From contig OX457037.1 in assembly GCA_949752735.1 (NCBI GenBank), positions 36,528,596 to 36,592,595 on the forward strand: 64,000 bases of DNA. The letters are read 5' to 3'. Below, one piece after another: positions 1 through 9,970 of the stretch. The notes under the pieces are model-generated. The model had not been told where the DNA came from. It made no database searches and saw only the letters and a list, made by a program, of their open reading frames with translations. Both the position numbers and the translations under genes were made by a program. The DNA is from Lumbricus terrestris (lineage: Eukaryota; Annelida; Clitellata; Crassiclitellata; Lumbricidae). Each line of letters starts with the position of its first letter. Position 1 is the first letter of the stretch.

Positions 1-540
1 ATCGATGGATAAAAGCAGTTCACGGCTTCTATGGAAAGAGGGAAGACTTTGCCGGGACTTCATTGACTAGCGACCAAGTCGTCTCTCATCACGTATCGCC
101 CATGGTTCCGCTGAAAGCGCCGAAAAACGAGACTGTCTTCATGTACAGTTGTGTCGGATCTTGGGGTTTCAGTCCAAAGCAAGCAGTTTGGAAGCGTTTC
201 CAGGCCTGGTACCACTCCCATGTGAACGATACTAATTTCCATCCATACGTTGACGGAATCCGACCAACGCTGTGGTACAAGGCGTCTGAGAAATCAGGAA
301 CTTCGGATTCAGTTTGGACTCAATGGTTCATCTACTTCACCAACATGGAAAAACTCCTTACCATCTATAACAATCTTCCGACGTTTGTGGGAGATCGGAA
401 GTCGTGTTTGTCGATAAACCGACGCGAAGTGGGACTGCACGTCCGTAGGAAAGGAAGAGAGGACTTTTGTAAACTGTTAAACCGATGGGACGAAAGGTTC
501 GTTCGCTTTACAGAAAATATTACAACGTTGGATTGGGCAG
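1..540 (+). CDS. Unrecognised conserved-looking protein, penultimate exon (5' partial)
   Basis: The frame beginning at base 3 is open from the left edge, so the gene starts outside the window. The peptide is rich in Trp, Tyr and Phe (motifs such as QAVWKRFQAWYHSHV and VDGIRPTLWYK), with NET, NDT and NIT N-glycosylation sequons, which suggests a secretory-pathway protein, possibly a glycosyltransferase. I cannot name a family. A near-perfect donor (CAG|GTAAGA) follows base 540, and the reading phase (1) fits a strong acceptor at 823/824. If the donor is not used, the frame continues to a stop at 702-704 through a duplicated segment. I prefer the spliced form. Confidence 0.6.
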
Positions 541-690
541 GTAAGAAAGTTGTTGAAACAGAAGCTCAAGAAATATCCACTTCACAACCTATCGGATCAA
601 TATCAGTGGATTGGCTTATAACCGAGTTGAACGGGGCAGGAAGGAAAGTCGTGGAAAGTGGTTCTCGTGACAGATTCACTTCCCAATCGG
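531..690 (+). repeat. Degenerate tandem duplication spanning the donor
   Basis: Segment 531-594 (GGGCAGGTAAGAAAGTTG and following, ending in ATCGG) recurs in degenerate form at 631-690 (GGGCAGGAAGGAAAGTCG and following, ending AATCGG). The first copy carries the GTAAGA donor; in the second copy the GT is GA, so the duplicate splice site is dead. The reading frame stays open through both copies, which makes the read-through ORF look longer than the likely spliced product. Confidence 0.5.
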
Positions 691-823
691 TCAAAACAAC
701 ATGAAAGAAAATAACCAGGTTGGACGATAAGAAAGGAATGTTGTCTTGACGTGTGCTCGTGAAAGATCCGGTCTTCTTTTGCCAACCGATTAAGTTTTGA
801 TTGAGGAAATTTATTTTTTGCAG

Positions 824-858
824 GATTTGGCCTGGGTCGAAACTTGGCAAAACAGTGA
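824..858 (+). CDS. Unrecognised protein, terminal exon
   Basis: A pyrimidine-rich acceptor (TTTATTTTTTGCAG) ends at 823. Joined to the exon ending at 540 (phase 1), it reads GFGLGRNLAKQ and stops at 856-858. A possible polyadenylation signal AATAAA lies at 1432-1437. The exon rests on splice signals and phase only, since so short a peptide has no recognisable homology. Confidence 0.45.
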
Positions 859-1675
859 TCACGAACGACACCCGTCTCATAAACTAACATCTATGGTATG
901 TGGTAACCTATAAGAAAACAACATAATATTGTTGTACAAAATGTTTGCAATAATATTGATGATTTTTAACGACGGTTCACGATACCTGTAGTGAAGATTT
1001 TAAAATACTGGTAGCCGTCTGACGCGCGAGTGTAGGCCTACTCCGACGTGTAGTTATATTTATTAGCCTAGGCTACTTATCAGAAACTTCCGCACATTGG
1101 AAAATGAGACGGTTTTTTTCACTATAGACCTACTCTACGATTAATTTTGACTAAATCGAATGCATTTTGTAAAAAAGGGCTTCACCAACAACGTGCAGCA
1201 AGTTCATTCAGGTTGACTCTTAAGGCGACTGGACGATAGGCTATCCTATGCGGTTTTTCGAAGAAAGTTGGACAAGACTTTGCTGCAAGATTTTCAGTCT
1301 GACATCTCTCGCTAGTTCAGAGATCTGAACTTTGGATCCGCTGAATCTCTGGATGGCTCATCCACAACACAAATTAATGAAGGACTTCGCTGATTTTTAT
1401 GTGTGTTTCGTTATAATTGATTCCGGTCAGCAATAAAATAATTATTAGGCTATATTTCCATCTGTCCGATTTCTAATACCAGCATTAACGCATTGGCACT
1501 TTCCATGCCTATGCTTTGTTCCATCTGGTTTGGGTACTCAGGATTGCGTAGTCTGGTTTAGGCTACACAGAATTGCCAATTCATTGTCTGGATTGGATGG
1601 CTGCACAAACCTCCAACGAGGTTTCAACGTCCGTACATCATAATATTATCACGTGCTTTAGAACTAACTGTAATT
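859..1675. other. Likely 3' UTR and intergenic DNA
   Basis: No coding signal was seen. It probably holds the 3' UTR of the preceding gene (AATAAA at 1432-1437) and then single-copy-looking AT-rich sequence. Confidence 0.35.
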
Positions 1676-2000
1676 GTAATTGTACATTTATATAGCGCCC
1701 CTTCAAGAGAACTCCTCAGAGGCGCTCCCGACCTGACACCAAACCACAATCAAAGAGAATGGTTTTCAAACGCTTGCGGAAAAGGGGCAAAGAAAGACAA
1801 AGAAGTTCATTACGGAGACTAATAGGTAGCCTATTCCAGAAAGACGGACCGACCATAGCAAAGCTTCTGTGCAGCACTGTGGAAGATCGAGCCATAGGGA
1901 CAACCATGGTAGCAGAGCGAAGGAATCTACAGCCTGGAATAGATAGCACATGTACACAGAGTTTGATAAGATAGGTCGGAGCTTGGTCTGCTATAAGCAA
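1676..2000 (-). mobile_element. CR1/L2-like LINE, 3' end fragment
   Basis: The minus strand encodes the typical C-terminus of a CR1/L2-type reverse transcriptase ORF (RSFAMVGPSFWNRLPISLRN, then FRKRLKTILFD), stopping close to the 3' end of the element. The sequence after the stop reads GAGGAGTTCTCTTGAAGGGG then CGCTATATAAATG, and tails off into (ACAATT)-like repeats. This 3' end is nearly the same as that of the tRNA-derived SINE family at 13737, 51031 and 56650. The copy is 5'-truncated. Confidence 0.75.
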
Positions 2001-2610
2001 TTACGCATGAACATTAGAATCTTAAATTCAATACGTTTTTGCATAGGCAGTGTAGTGTAGTGACGATCACTGAAATTTGCATTTGGGAACTTTTGCGTTG
2101 CTGTATAAAGCTATTAATATTTATTACACTTATGCTAACTAGGCCTAAACTGTTATAGAAACAGTTTGACTACCGTATCAACATCCACAGCGAACTGATG
2201 ACAGCGACTATAGGCCTATCTTAAAACCGATCGCGTCTGTCCTGGGTTCATTGACTTCATGTAATTATAATAATTATTGTAAACGTAAGCAACATGCCGA
2301 TAACAAAGAATAATATTTTTTATTAGACTTGGGTTTTAACGTTCCAAGTTATTCGCCAGACGCAGCATTGTTAGTTTCGATCAAACCGACTTTAGTCATT
2401 TAACCTTTGCAATGGCGTCGTTCCCTTTTGATCAGCTTTTGTTTATATCACCATTCTGTGGCGACATGTAGGCCCTATGACATTTGTAGTGCATAGGCTA
2501 TTTGACTGTAGGTCTACCATTATTGTGTAAACGCCTGCCTATACTGAGTTATTTTCATGCTAATCTGAACGTCGCTATTCTAACTTATAATTATAATATA
2601 CTAGCTTTTA

Positions 2611-3660
2611 TACCCGGCTTCGCCCGGGTTCCGTCAATTTTTCCCCCCAAATTTCCCCAACCCCATCCCCACCCCCTCCACAACACGTCACCACTAACTC
2701 CGACCTCCACCGGTACGCCACCCGTGAAATTTTGGTTTTCGGAAAAAAAATTCCCCCAAATTTCCCCCGCCTCCCTCCCCACCCCCTCCACAACACACCA
2801 CCACTAACTCCGAGCTCCACCGGTACGTCACCCGTGAAATTTTGTTTTTCGGTGAAAAAATTTCCCCCCAAAATTCCCTCCCCAAAATTCCCCCTCTCCC
2901 CACACCCTCCACAACACGCCACCACTAACTCCGACCTCCACCGGTACGTCACTCGTGAAAATTTGGTTTTCGGGAAAACATTCCCCCAGATTTCCTCCCA
3001 CCCCCCTCCACAACACGTCACCACTAACTCCGACTTGCACCGGTACGCCACCCGTGAAATTTTGGTTATCGGTGAAAAAAATTTCCCCCAAAATTCTTCC
3101 CCCTAAAATTCCCTCTCTTCCCACCCCCTCCACAACACGCCACCATTAAATCTGACCTCCACTGGTACGCCACCCGTGAAATTTTAGTTTTCGGAAAAAA
3201 ATTTCTCCCCAAATTTTCTCCACCCACCCCCTCTCCCACCCCTCCCCAACACGCCACCACTAACTCCGACCTCCACCGATGCGCCACCAGTGAAATTTTG
3301 GTTTTCGGAAGACAAAAAATTCCCCCAAAATTTCTTCCTCCCACCCCACTTTCCACCCCCCATCTACCACCACTCCCACCCCCACCCTCACTCCCCCTCC
3401 CCACAACGCGCCACCACTAACTCCGACTTCCACCGGTGCGCCACCCGTGAAATTTTGGTTTTCGGGGAGGAAAATTTCCCCCAAAATTTCTCCCCCCACC
3501 ACCCCCGTTTCCACCCCCCACCTACCACCACTCCCCCCCACCCTCACTCCCCCCTTCCCACAACGCGCCACCACTAACTCTGACCTCCACCGGTGCGCCA
3601 CCGGTGAAATTTTGGCTTTCTGTGACGAAGAGTCAAAAGCGAACAAACAAACAAACAAAC
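2611..3660. repeat. Satellite-like array inside a retroposon-like unit, about 8 units
   Basis: Units of about 120-150 bp repeat a C-rich spacer, CACCACTAACTCCGACCTCC, then ACCGGTRCGCCACCCGTGAA and ATTTTGGTTTTCGG. The array is entered at 2610 by TAGCTTTTATACCCGG with a small CCCGG/CCGGG hairpin. It leaves at 3640 through GTCAAAAGCGAACAAACAAA, a CAAA-type tail. Long ORFs on both strands are by-products of the repeat period. The head and tail resemble a retroposon family seen in many animals; I cannot classify it. Confidence 0.7.
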
Positions 3661-4265
3661 ATATGGAAAGTGTTTCAGAATTATAATAATAAGATACTGA
3701 TATTTAATTAGATCCATCCAATAAAGATTCGACAGCAAATGAATAGGCCCACATTAAGATATGCTGATAACTTTATGCATAGGCCTACGTGTGCGAGCAT
3801 AATTAAGCATGTTGTTTCGGCTTCTTTTATTTTCTTATAAGCCTAATAATTATTTACGCATGTAGGTACTTGTACATAGCACGGTATACTGACACTGGCC
3901 TGCGACGTGCACGTGGGGATGACCAAACGTAGACCTATAAAGTTACAGTGTGACCTACCTAGCTGTAACAAAGTCAAAACTGTCAGATTTTTTACTATCG
4001 CTTGATTCCAATGATTAGCTCATAATCGTCATTCTTTGTAATTCTGGACACTGATCTTTAAATATTTTGTTGATGTGATCTCACCCACCACCGCATATGG
4101 CTTTCACAACGACCTCCCAAAATTATCCACGGATTTTCTGCCTCTTTCCCTAAGTCCTTCCTCTGACGGCCGGGCTTCCGTGTATCTGCTGCGCCAGTGA
4201 CATCTTGCGGACACACTCTTAGAACAGTCGGAAAGTAGATCGATGCGTACCTATTGTCCATGTAT
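3661..4265. other. Neurexin 3' UTR or downstream DNA
   Basis: No gene was seen. On the minus strand an AATAAA at 3836-3841, about 500 nt past the neurexin stop, is a candidate polyadenylation signal. Confidence 0.35.
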
Positions 4266-4267
4266 AC

Positions 4268-4366
4268 TTGGTCATACATGCAACTCCTTGACGTTCCAAT
4301 TACCTTGGTCATATGTACCTCTCCTTGACAGTCCAATTACCTTCGTCATACATACCACTCCTTGAC
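4268..4366 (-). repeat. 37-bp tandem triplication of the neurexin C-terminal codons and 3' UTR
   Basis: On the minus strand GTCAAGGAG begins at 4366, 4329 and 4292, a period of exactly 37 bp. The first copy is the real end of the gene (VKEWYV then TGA). The second would read VKERYI then TGA and the third VKELHV then TGA. Copies 1 and 2 also share the following AAGGTAATTGGA. Because 37 is not a multiple of three and each copy keeps its own stop, the extra copies are untranslated unless splicing is altered. Confidence 0.85.
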
Positions 4367-5030
4367 GGTTTTCTTTTGAGCTTTACCGTTCAGTTTCAGA
4401 TTCCTCAGTCTGTACATAGCCCCATTTTCGTCCGCACCGTCGCACGCCTCGTACAGCGTATAATCCCTGTTGTCCACCTTGTACGAACCCTGATCCTTGC
4501 TACGATAGCGGTAAACCGCGAAGGATAGAACGAGGAGGATCAACAGCAATCCGGATGATACCCCCACGATCACTGCCATCTCTCGGCTTAAGATTTGACC
4601 TAGACCAAAACCGCCAGGGTCACCAGAATCAGTCGTTGCTCCACGGTTTTCGACGGAGGAACTCATTTCCGTTACGGCCGGAAGTGCCTCGATGCCGCGG
4701 CCGAGCGCTCCGTCCAGTGGGTTGGAACGACGAGAAGGCACCTCAGTGGTGAAGTTCAGCGCATGCGCGGACGTTCTCCGACTTCCGCCGGAAGAAGACC
4801 CGACGGCATGGAGGATCAGTCCGTCGCGCAGAAGCGGAAGTGGTGGACGACTAGAGGACGAATCATCGTCGTTGGAGGACTCTCCGGATGACGTCCAGGA
4901 ACAGTTTCCGTCTTCGTCGTCGTCCTCAGCGGCAGCGGCACATCGAACCCCTCTTCCGGATCCATCGGCCGACATGATGAGCGACGACTGACCCGAGGAA
5001 CCGGAAACGTTCAGACGAAGTACACGAGAA
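4346..5030 (-). CDS. NRXN: Neurexin, last exon: juxtamembrane stalk, TM and PDZ-binding tail
   Basis: Neurexins are presynaptic adhesion receptors. After an acceptor (TTTCTGTCCAG) at 5031, phase 2, the exon encodes a Ser/Gly-rich stalk; a cysteine loop with an acidic core (C, five residues, DDDEDGNC), as in the vertebrate SS5 region; SG dipeptides in an acidic context suited to heparan-sulfate attachment (TSSGESSNDDD); a roughly 20-residue hydrophobic span (AVIVGVSSGLLLILLVLSF); and a short tail beginning YRYRSKDQGSYKVD and ending KEWYV, a class II PDZ ligand matching the KEYYV end of vertebrate neurexins. The stop is at 4346-4348. Identity rests on the TM-proximal motif, the C-terminus and the upstream LNS6 exons. 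It is one of the best-supported genes in the window. Confidence 0.9.
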
Positions 5031-5146
5031 CTGGACAGAAAGATACGATAAGAAACAAAGTGTTAGCGGTTTATATTAGTTGCTATACTTTACTTCTTAT
5101 TAAGCAATTACATGTATATGAACCGGTAACAGAAAACGCAATAGGG

Positions 5147-5433
5147 GTCTACAAGACAATAGTCATACGACAATAGTCATAAGACAATAGTCATAAGACA
5201 ATAGTCATAGGACAATAGTCATAAGACAATAGTCATAAGACAATAGTCATAAGACAATAGTCATAAGACAATAGTCACAGGACAATAGTCATAAGACAAT
5301 AGTCATAGGACAATAGTCATAAAACAATAGTCATAAGACAATAATCATAAGACAATAGTCATGAGACAATGGTCATAAGACAATAGTCATAAGACAATAG
5401 TCATAAGACAATAGTCATAAGACAATAGTCATA
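5147..5433. repeat. 14-bp minisatellite, about 20 copies
   Basis: The unit is GACAATAGTCATAA with scattered single-base variants (CATAGG, CACAGG). It lies in the last neurexin intron, about 120 bp from the acceptor of the last exon. Uniform units without unique spacers show that it is not a CRISPR array. Confidence 0.95.
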
Positions 5434-6128
5434 AGAACACAGCAAGAGAATGACAATGCATTTGGGAAAATGTCGGGTAGGCCTTCGCGAGGGGCGACAA
5501 GAAATTCTTTTAAAAAACTTCTTTACACCACTCTTGACACGGACTATAATTAGAATCTATGTGCAGTGTGGGCAAGAATTTAACCCTAATTTTTTTAACC
5601 AAAAGCAAACAGTGAGTGGACTCAAGTAATATAACTTTTATTCTGCGTAAAAGTTTTCGGTACAATTTGGCTCTTGTGCGTAAAATTATATGAATTACGT
5701 TTTAGCATGTAAAACTTGATTTAAACTTTTTTACTTTTGGCCGAAATATTAACAACAAACCTTATGGGTTAATTTTCTGACCCATTTTCCGAATAACTCC
5801 TCAATCTTTTAAACTACCTTTAACGGGCAAATATAATCTCGAACCCGAGTCACGGAGTAACTTTCTCCACTTATTTATTGCCCTTTTATAAATAGTTTTA
5901 TGCGACTGAGACTGGAAATTTTAAAGACGCGTTATAAAGTAGTAGTAGTTTATAACTTAAAATCGTATCACTTTTTATTTCGCTTTTTACGATCGTCTCA
6001 TCGATCGGAAGATTCTTATATAGCCTACTTCGTTTATTCAAGAAAAAGTTTTTGAAAAACTAAGTTGACATACCGCAACTTATTACATGAAACAAAAAAA
6101 CAAAAAGTATTTTAGAGAAGCAAATGGA
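5434..6128. other. AT-rich intron sequence
   Basis: I see no exon, repeat or element that I can define here. Confidence 0.4.
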
Positions 6129-6595
6129 CTAAAGTAACGAGTGTCCGCAGAATTCAGGCTGGAAGCATACGAAAGATAGATTTCTGGCTCCTAGAGTTAA
6201 CACTTCGAACAGTCTTAAAAAGAACACGAGAGATGAAATTAAAGTCATCTTTTCTAGGCAGTTCAAAGTCGTGTGGTCGCGAACGAAGAGCATAAGGCCT
6301 TTTAACAATAGGTGGAAATAGGCTTCGGAGTAGGCTACATGATTGGAATTCCAGATGACACACTTTAAGAGTCTAACGTCAGCATCGTCAATCAAGCGGT
6401 CAAGATCAGGGTAATGAGAAGGGAGGTATCCCAATCGCTTGACCTTTTGTAGGAAACGTTGAAGTTTGAGACGATCAATTGCAGTGGTGTATCCCAGTGA
6501 GGCATAGAGAAGACGAGAGATGGTTGTTGCACGGACTACCTCGTGGAGGGCAGGAGAGGGGAGACCATGGGCTCGTAGGACTCTAAGCGCGAATT
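6129..6595 (-). mobile_element. Non-LTR retrotransposon ORF2 C-terminus, broken
   Basis: The minus strand reads, in order, HGLPSPALHEVVRATTISRL, a leucine-rich stretch, VKRLGYLPSHYPDLDRLIDD and ADVRLLKCVIWNSNHV. After a frameshift it continues with KRPYALRSRPHDFELPRKDD and a VLF motif. This is the usual post-RT domain of a LINE ORF2. Frames change between segments and there is no RT core, so it is a dead 5'-truncated copy within a neurexin intron. Confidence 0.7.
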
Positions 6596-8457
6596 ATTGA
6601 ATTATTGAATTGGTCTATCTAGGACCTTTATTTTCCCTCGTTAGTAGGCCTATAATGAAATCTCAATTGAAGCAATTTTCCCGTTTTAGGACGGGCAGCA
6701 ATACTGTAATATAAAGTGAAGAGTTTCTGAGTCTGTCAAGTTCTGCAGCTGCAGACTATGCGAAAAGCTTTAGCGTTGCACCAATACCACATCTACATGT
6801 ACATCTATCTACATGTAATATTTACTAATTATTTAGCGAATATTTTATTGTATATTGGTGAATGTAGCCTAGGTACACTGACTCCATCTACATCATTCTA
6901 CATCTAATATTTAGCGAAGAAATGTTGGTAAATGTAGCCTAGGTATACTGGCAACACGTGGAGTTGACAGTTACCTGTTTGCTTGGTCCAGGACAGGCCT
7001 CTCCCTCTGACGAGAGGCCACAACAGCAACTGGTGGACTCACGTGGCGGTAACGTCCGCCTCTTGTACGATTCTACGAATATAAATACATGTATAGGCTA
7101 TAAATTATGTGTATATATTACTTAGTGACGCTAATTTTTCCGCGGAAATTTGAAAAAACGGAATTGAAAGTTTAATAAACAGCTGCAACTTTTGCAAACA
7201 TGAAAAGTTTTAAGTGAAACTTACAGGGATTGTTGGAAATTCATTCACCTGCAAATTGTAAATTTTCTAAGAAACATTTCAATCGGTTGCGAAGATATTG
7301 CATTTTATCCGGAGGGACATTTTTTTATTGAGCCACCCTGTAGATCTAATTATATGTGCGTAGTGTTAGTTAAGACATGTTGGCCTGCTTGTTACAGGCG
7401 AGAGATGAGACGCCTGTTGAGATTGTGCTATTTATAATTATTATTAGGCTAAAGATGATCCACCTTGAGGTAGGCGTCTTGCGGAAAGAGATTAGATTAG
7501 AATCAATTGATTTGATCATTTGATCTAGTGACTGAAGGCAATCGTCGGAAGGCTATCTGTGAACGTCAGCCAAGTTCGAAGCGTAATTAGTATGAACAAC
7601 AACTGGGTCTCCAATAGATAGGCTAACAACGAATTGAGACCATGCAGCACGTAACGCAATAATAGTACATAATTATATACAAAATCCATAAGTAGGCCTA
7701 TATAAATTATGGCCTATTTATATTTTAAAATATGTAGAGATAGCAAGAGAGAGACAGGTATACTGCCAGAGGTGCATAATGTTATATAGTTTGTTAGTTT
7801 ATTAGACCTGCATGGCCGATCTAAACTGTAGCCTGATTGCGAATATAATAATTATTTGACATCAAGCGACTTAGTTTTACACTTAAAATATGAAGCAACT
7901 GTTGAATTAACATTGTCCTCAGTAAGCCTACATTGTTTAGAAATGCAGCAACTAGGCAACCATGCGTTGCAACTATAATAATGAGACATGTAATGTAAAT
8001 TTCCGAAGAAGAAAAACAGTCTCAGTCAATGCGAATAAGTGATTGAACTACGCTTCCCAGTGACGCATTAGAAGTCTTGAGGTTACGTTTACGATTAATT
8101 ATTATTAGATCTAAGCCTGCAGTTAAAGATGATTAAGAACAGAAGAGCTCCATGCGCAGTTGATAGATAGTATAAGGTTCAGGACAAGTTGTGTCGATAG
8201 CAATGTAGCATTGATATAAAGACCTCAGTAGCCTACCATCAACATGTATCAGCCATTCTTATTGTTAGAATGAGCTGGTGTTTATACCCCATAATTATAA
8301 TATACCTTATAAACTCTGGTATCCCATGTTTATCCGCATGTCTAGCAATAAGTACATGTATAGTCTAATGCGAATTCCAAGCTTCAACGTCCAATTATAT
8401 ATATATATATAATTTATATATATAAACTAATTTCAAACTGGCTTTTCAGCTTGAGAT
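6596..8457. other. Intron sequence without recognised genes
   Basis: AT-rich sequence with many AGGCCT-type palindromes. Near 7320-7343 the minus strand reads CTACAGGGTGGCTCAAT, which resembles a lone Tc1/mariner terminus, but no partner was found. A short TA repeat lies at 8395-8425. Confidence 0.35.
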
Positions 8458-8466
8458 GAATCAGTC

Positions 8467-9338
8467 GGCGCTGTAACAAAACGGCGCAGGACAAAACGGC
8501 GCCGACATAACGGTGCCGACAAAACGGCGCCGACGTAACGGTGCAATTCAAAGTAGGCTGCCCCGACAAAACGGCGCCGACAATATTGCGCAGTACAAAG
8601 ATTATGATACCCGTCTAGTGATTGTTTGCTTATTCAAGAGCAAACTCACTACGAATTCAAGATTATAAGATGTCGTTCCGGATTCCGGCAACTAGGGGCA
8701 CACCCAAGTCAGAATACATCTATGCGTTTAAAATAGAAGTCGGATTGATACAAAATCATTTTTTCTTAAATAGAATCCATATTGATGGAAAAAAATTCGA
8801 TTAAATTGAAGCTGGATTGAAGAAAATAATCTTGCTTAAATGGAAGCTGGATGAATGGAAACAGTCTTGCTTAAATGGAAGCTGGATTGAATAAAATATT
8901 CTTACTTAAAAGGAAGCTGGATGAATGGAAACAGTCTTGCTTAAATGGAAGCTGGATTGAATAAAATATTCTTGCTTAAAAGGAAGCTGGATGAATGGAA
9001 ATAGTCTTGCTTAAATGGAAGCTGGATTGAATAAAATATTCTTGCTTAAATGGAAGCTGGATTGAAGAAAATATTCTTGCTTAAATGGAAGCTGGATTGA
9101 AGAAAATATTCTGGCTTAAATTAGAGCTGGATTGATGAAAAATAATAGAAATTTAAATAGAAGTTGGATTGATATTTAGAATATATTTTTGCTGCTTCTG
9201 CTATTAAACTACTAAAAACCATTGTTGTTTTTTTAGTTCAGTTTGCGCCGTTATGTCGGCGCCGTTTTGTTACCGCGCCGTTTTGTCGGCGCCGTTATGT
9301 CGGCGCCGTTTTGTCCTGCGCCGTTTTGTCAGCGCACC
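8467..9338. mobile_element. Mutator-like foldback element with iterated terminal repeats
   Basis: The element is bounded by a perfect 9-bp duplication, GAATCAGTC (8458-8466 and 9339-9347). Its long inverted arms (about 8467-8560 and 9245-9338) consist of degenerate iterations of GACAAAACGGCGCC. The 9-bp TSD and long TIRs point to a MULE-type element. The interior has no transposase; it is mostly a 36-bp tandem repeat. The flanking DNA is neurexin intron. Confidence 0.8.
8790..9180. repeat. Approximately 36-bp tandem repeat inside the foldback element
   Basis: About ten copies of a unit containing GGAAGCTGGATTGAA, AAAATATTCTTGC and TTAAAT. Unit variants alternate between GATTGAATAAAAT and GATGAATGGAAAC, suggesting duplication of a two-unit block. 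Confidence 0.85.
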
Positions 9339-9644
9339 GAATCAGTCATATACATGTATGCATTTTACTTTTACGTTACACGCTTTAGCCTTCAAATTAA
9401 ACAGGTGAGTTTAAGTCTAGCATGACATCATCTGGTTAATAATTTTATTATATCAGACACATTTTACCGACTTGCTTTGACTTGTGCGATGGAAACTTGG
9501 AGCCTGGACGCCTCGTCCGATGACGCGAATTGTCGGAATGGTCCCTACAGTCACACACGCACACCGAAACAGAGAAAGTGAATACCTTGATAGCATTAGG
9601 CCTATGTTAAAATACAAATAAATACAGAATATGTCAATCTAGTT

Positions 9645-9934
9645 CAGGTGCGGATAAAGAAATTTTCGAAGGGGAGGCCACAATTTTCGGTGATCTTTGT
9701 TTGCCAGAAAATCCGATAACCTTTTTTTAGTCATCATTCATTTTGGTCGATGTAATCTCTGCACAAGCAATTATAAATAAAATAATATACTATATGGACC
9801 CTCCAGTATCCTACTTTTCTCTCCCGCTGCACTGACTAGATTTAATGGCTTGTTGAATCCAAATGGAGGGGCCACGGCCCATGCACTTTTTAAATGGTGG
9901 GCATGGCCGGATTGGCCCCCTGTAACCACCCCCG
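9645..9934. mobile_element. hAT-like MITE, 290 bp
   Basis: Flanks ATCTAGTT (9637-9644) and ATCTAGTC (9935-9942) form a 7/8 TSD. It shares AATTTTCGAAGGGG, GGCCACAATTTTCGG and GGCCGGATTGGCCCCC with the element at 56028-56341. The ends are less alike than in its relatives, so the exact boundary is a little uncertain. Confidence 0.6.
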
Positions 9935-9970
9935 ATCTAGTCTTGCGCTCGTGCATTTTCAACTTAGGCC

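Noticed and set aside
2502..3658. Overlapping 100-150-codon ORFs on both strands
   Set aside because: Periodic with the 120-150-bp satellite unit and present in several frames of both strands.
4555..4991. Plus-strand ORFs opposite the neurexin last exon
   Set aside because: Shadows of the true minus-strand frame, which has domain homology, splice phase and the PDZ ligand.
5147..5433. CRISPR-like array
   Set aside because: Repeat units are contiguous with no unique spacers, the DNA is animal, and there are no cas genes. The 19-bp repeat at 48412 was rejected for the same reason.
7320..7345. Tc1/mariner element
   Set aside because: Only one terminus-like sequence was found; no partner end or transposase.
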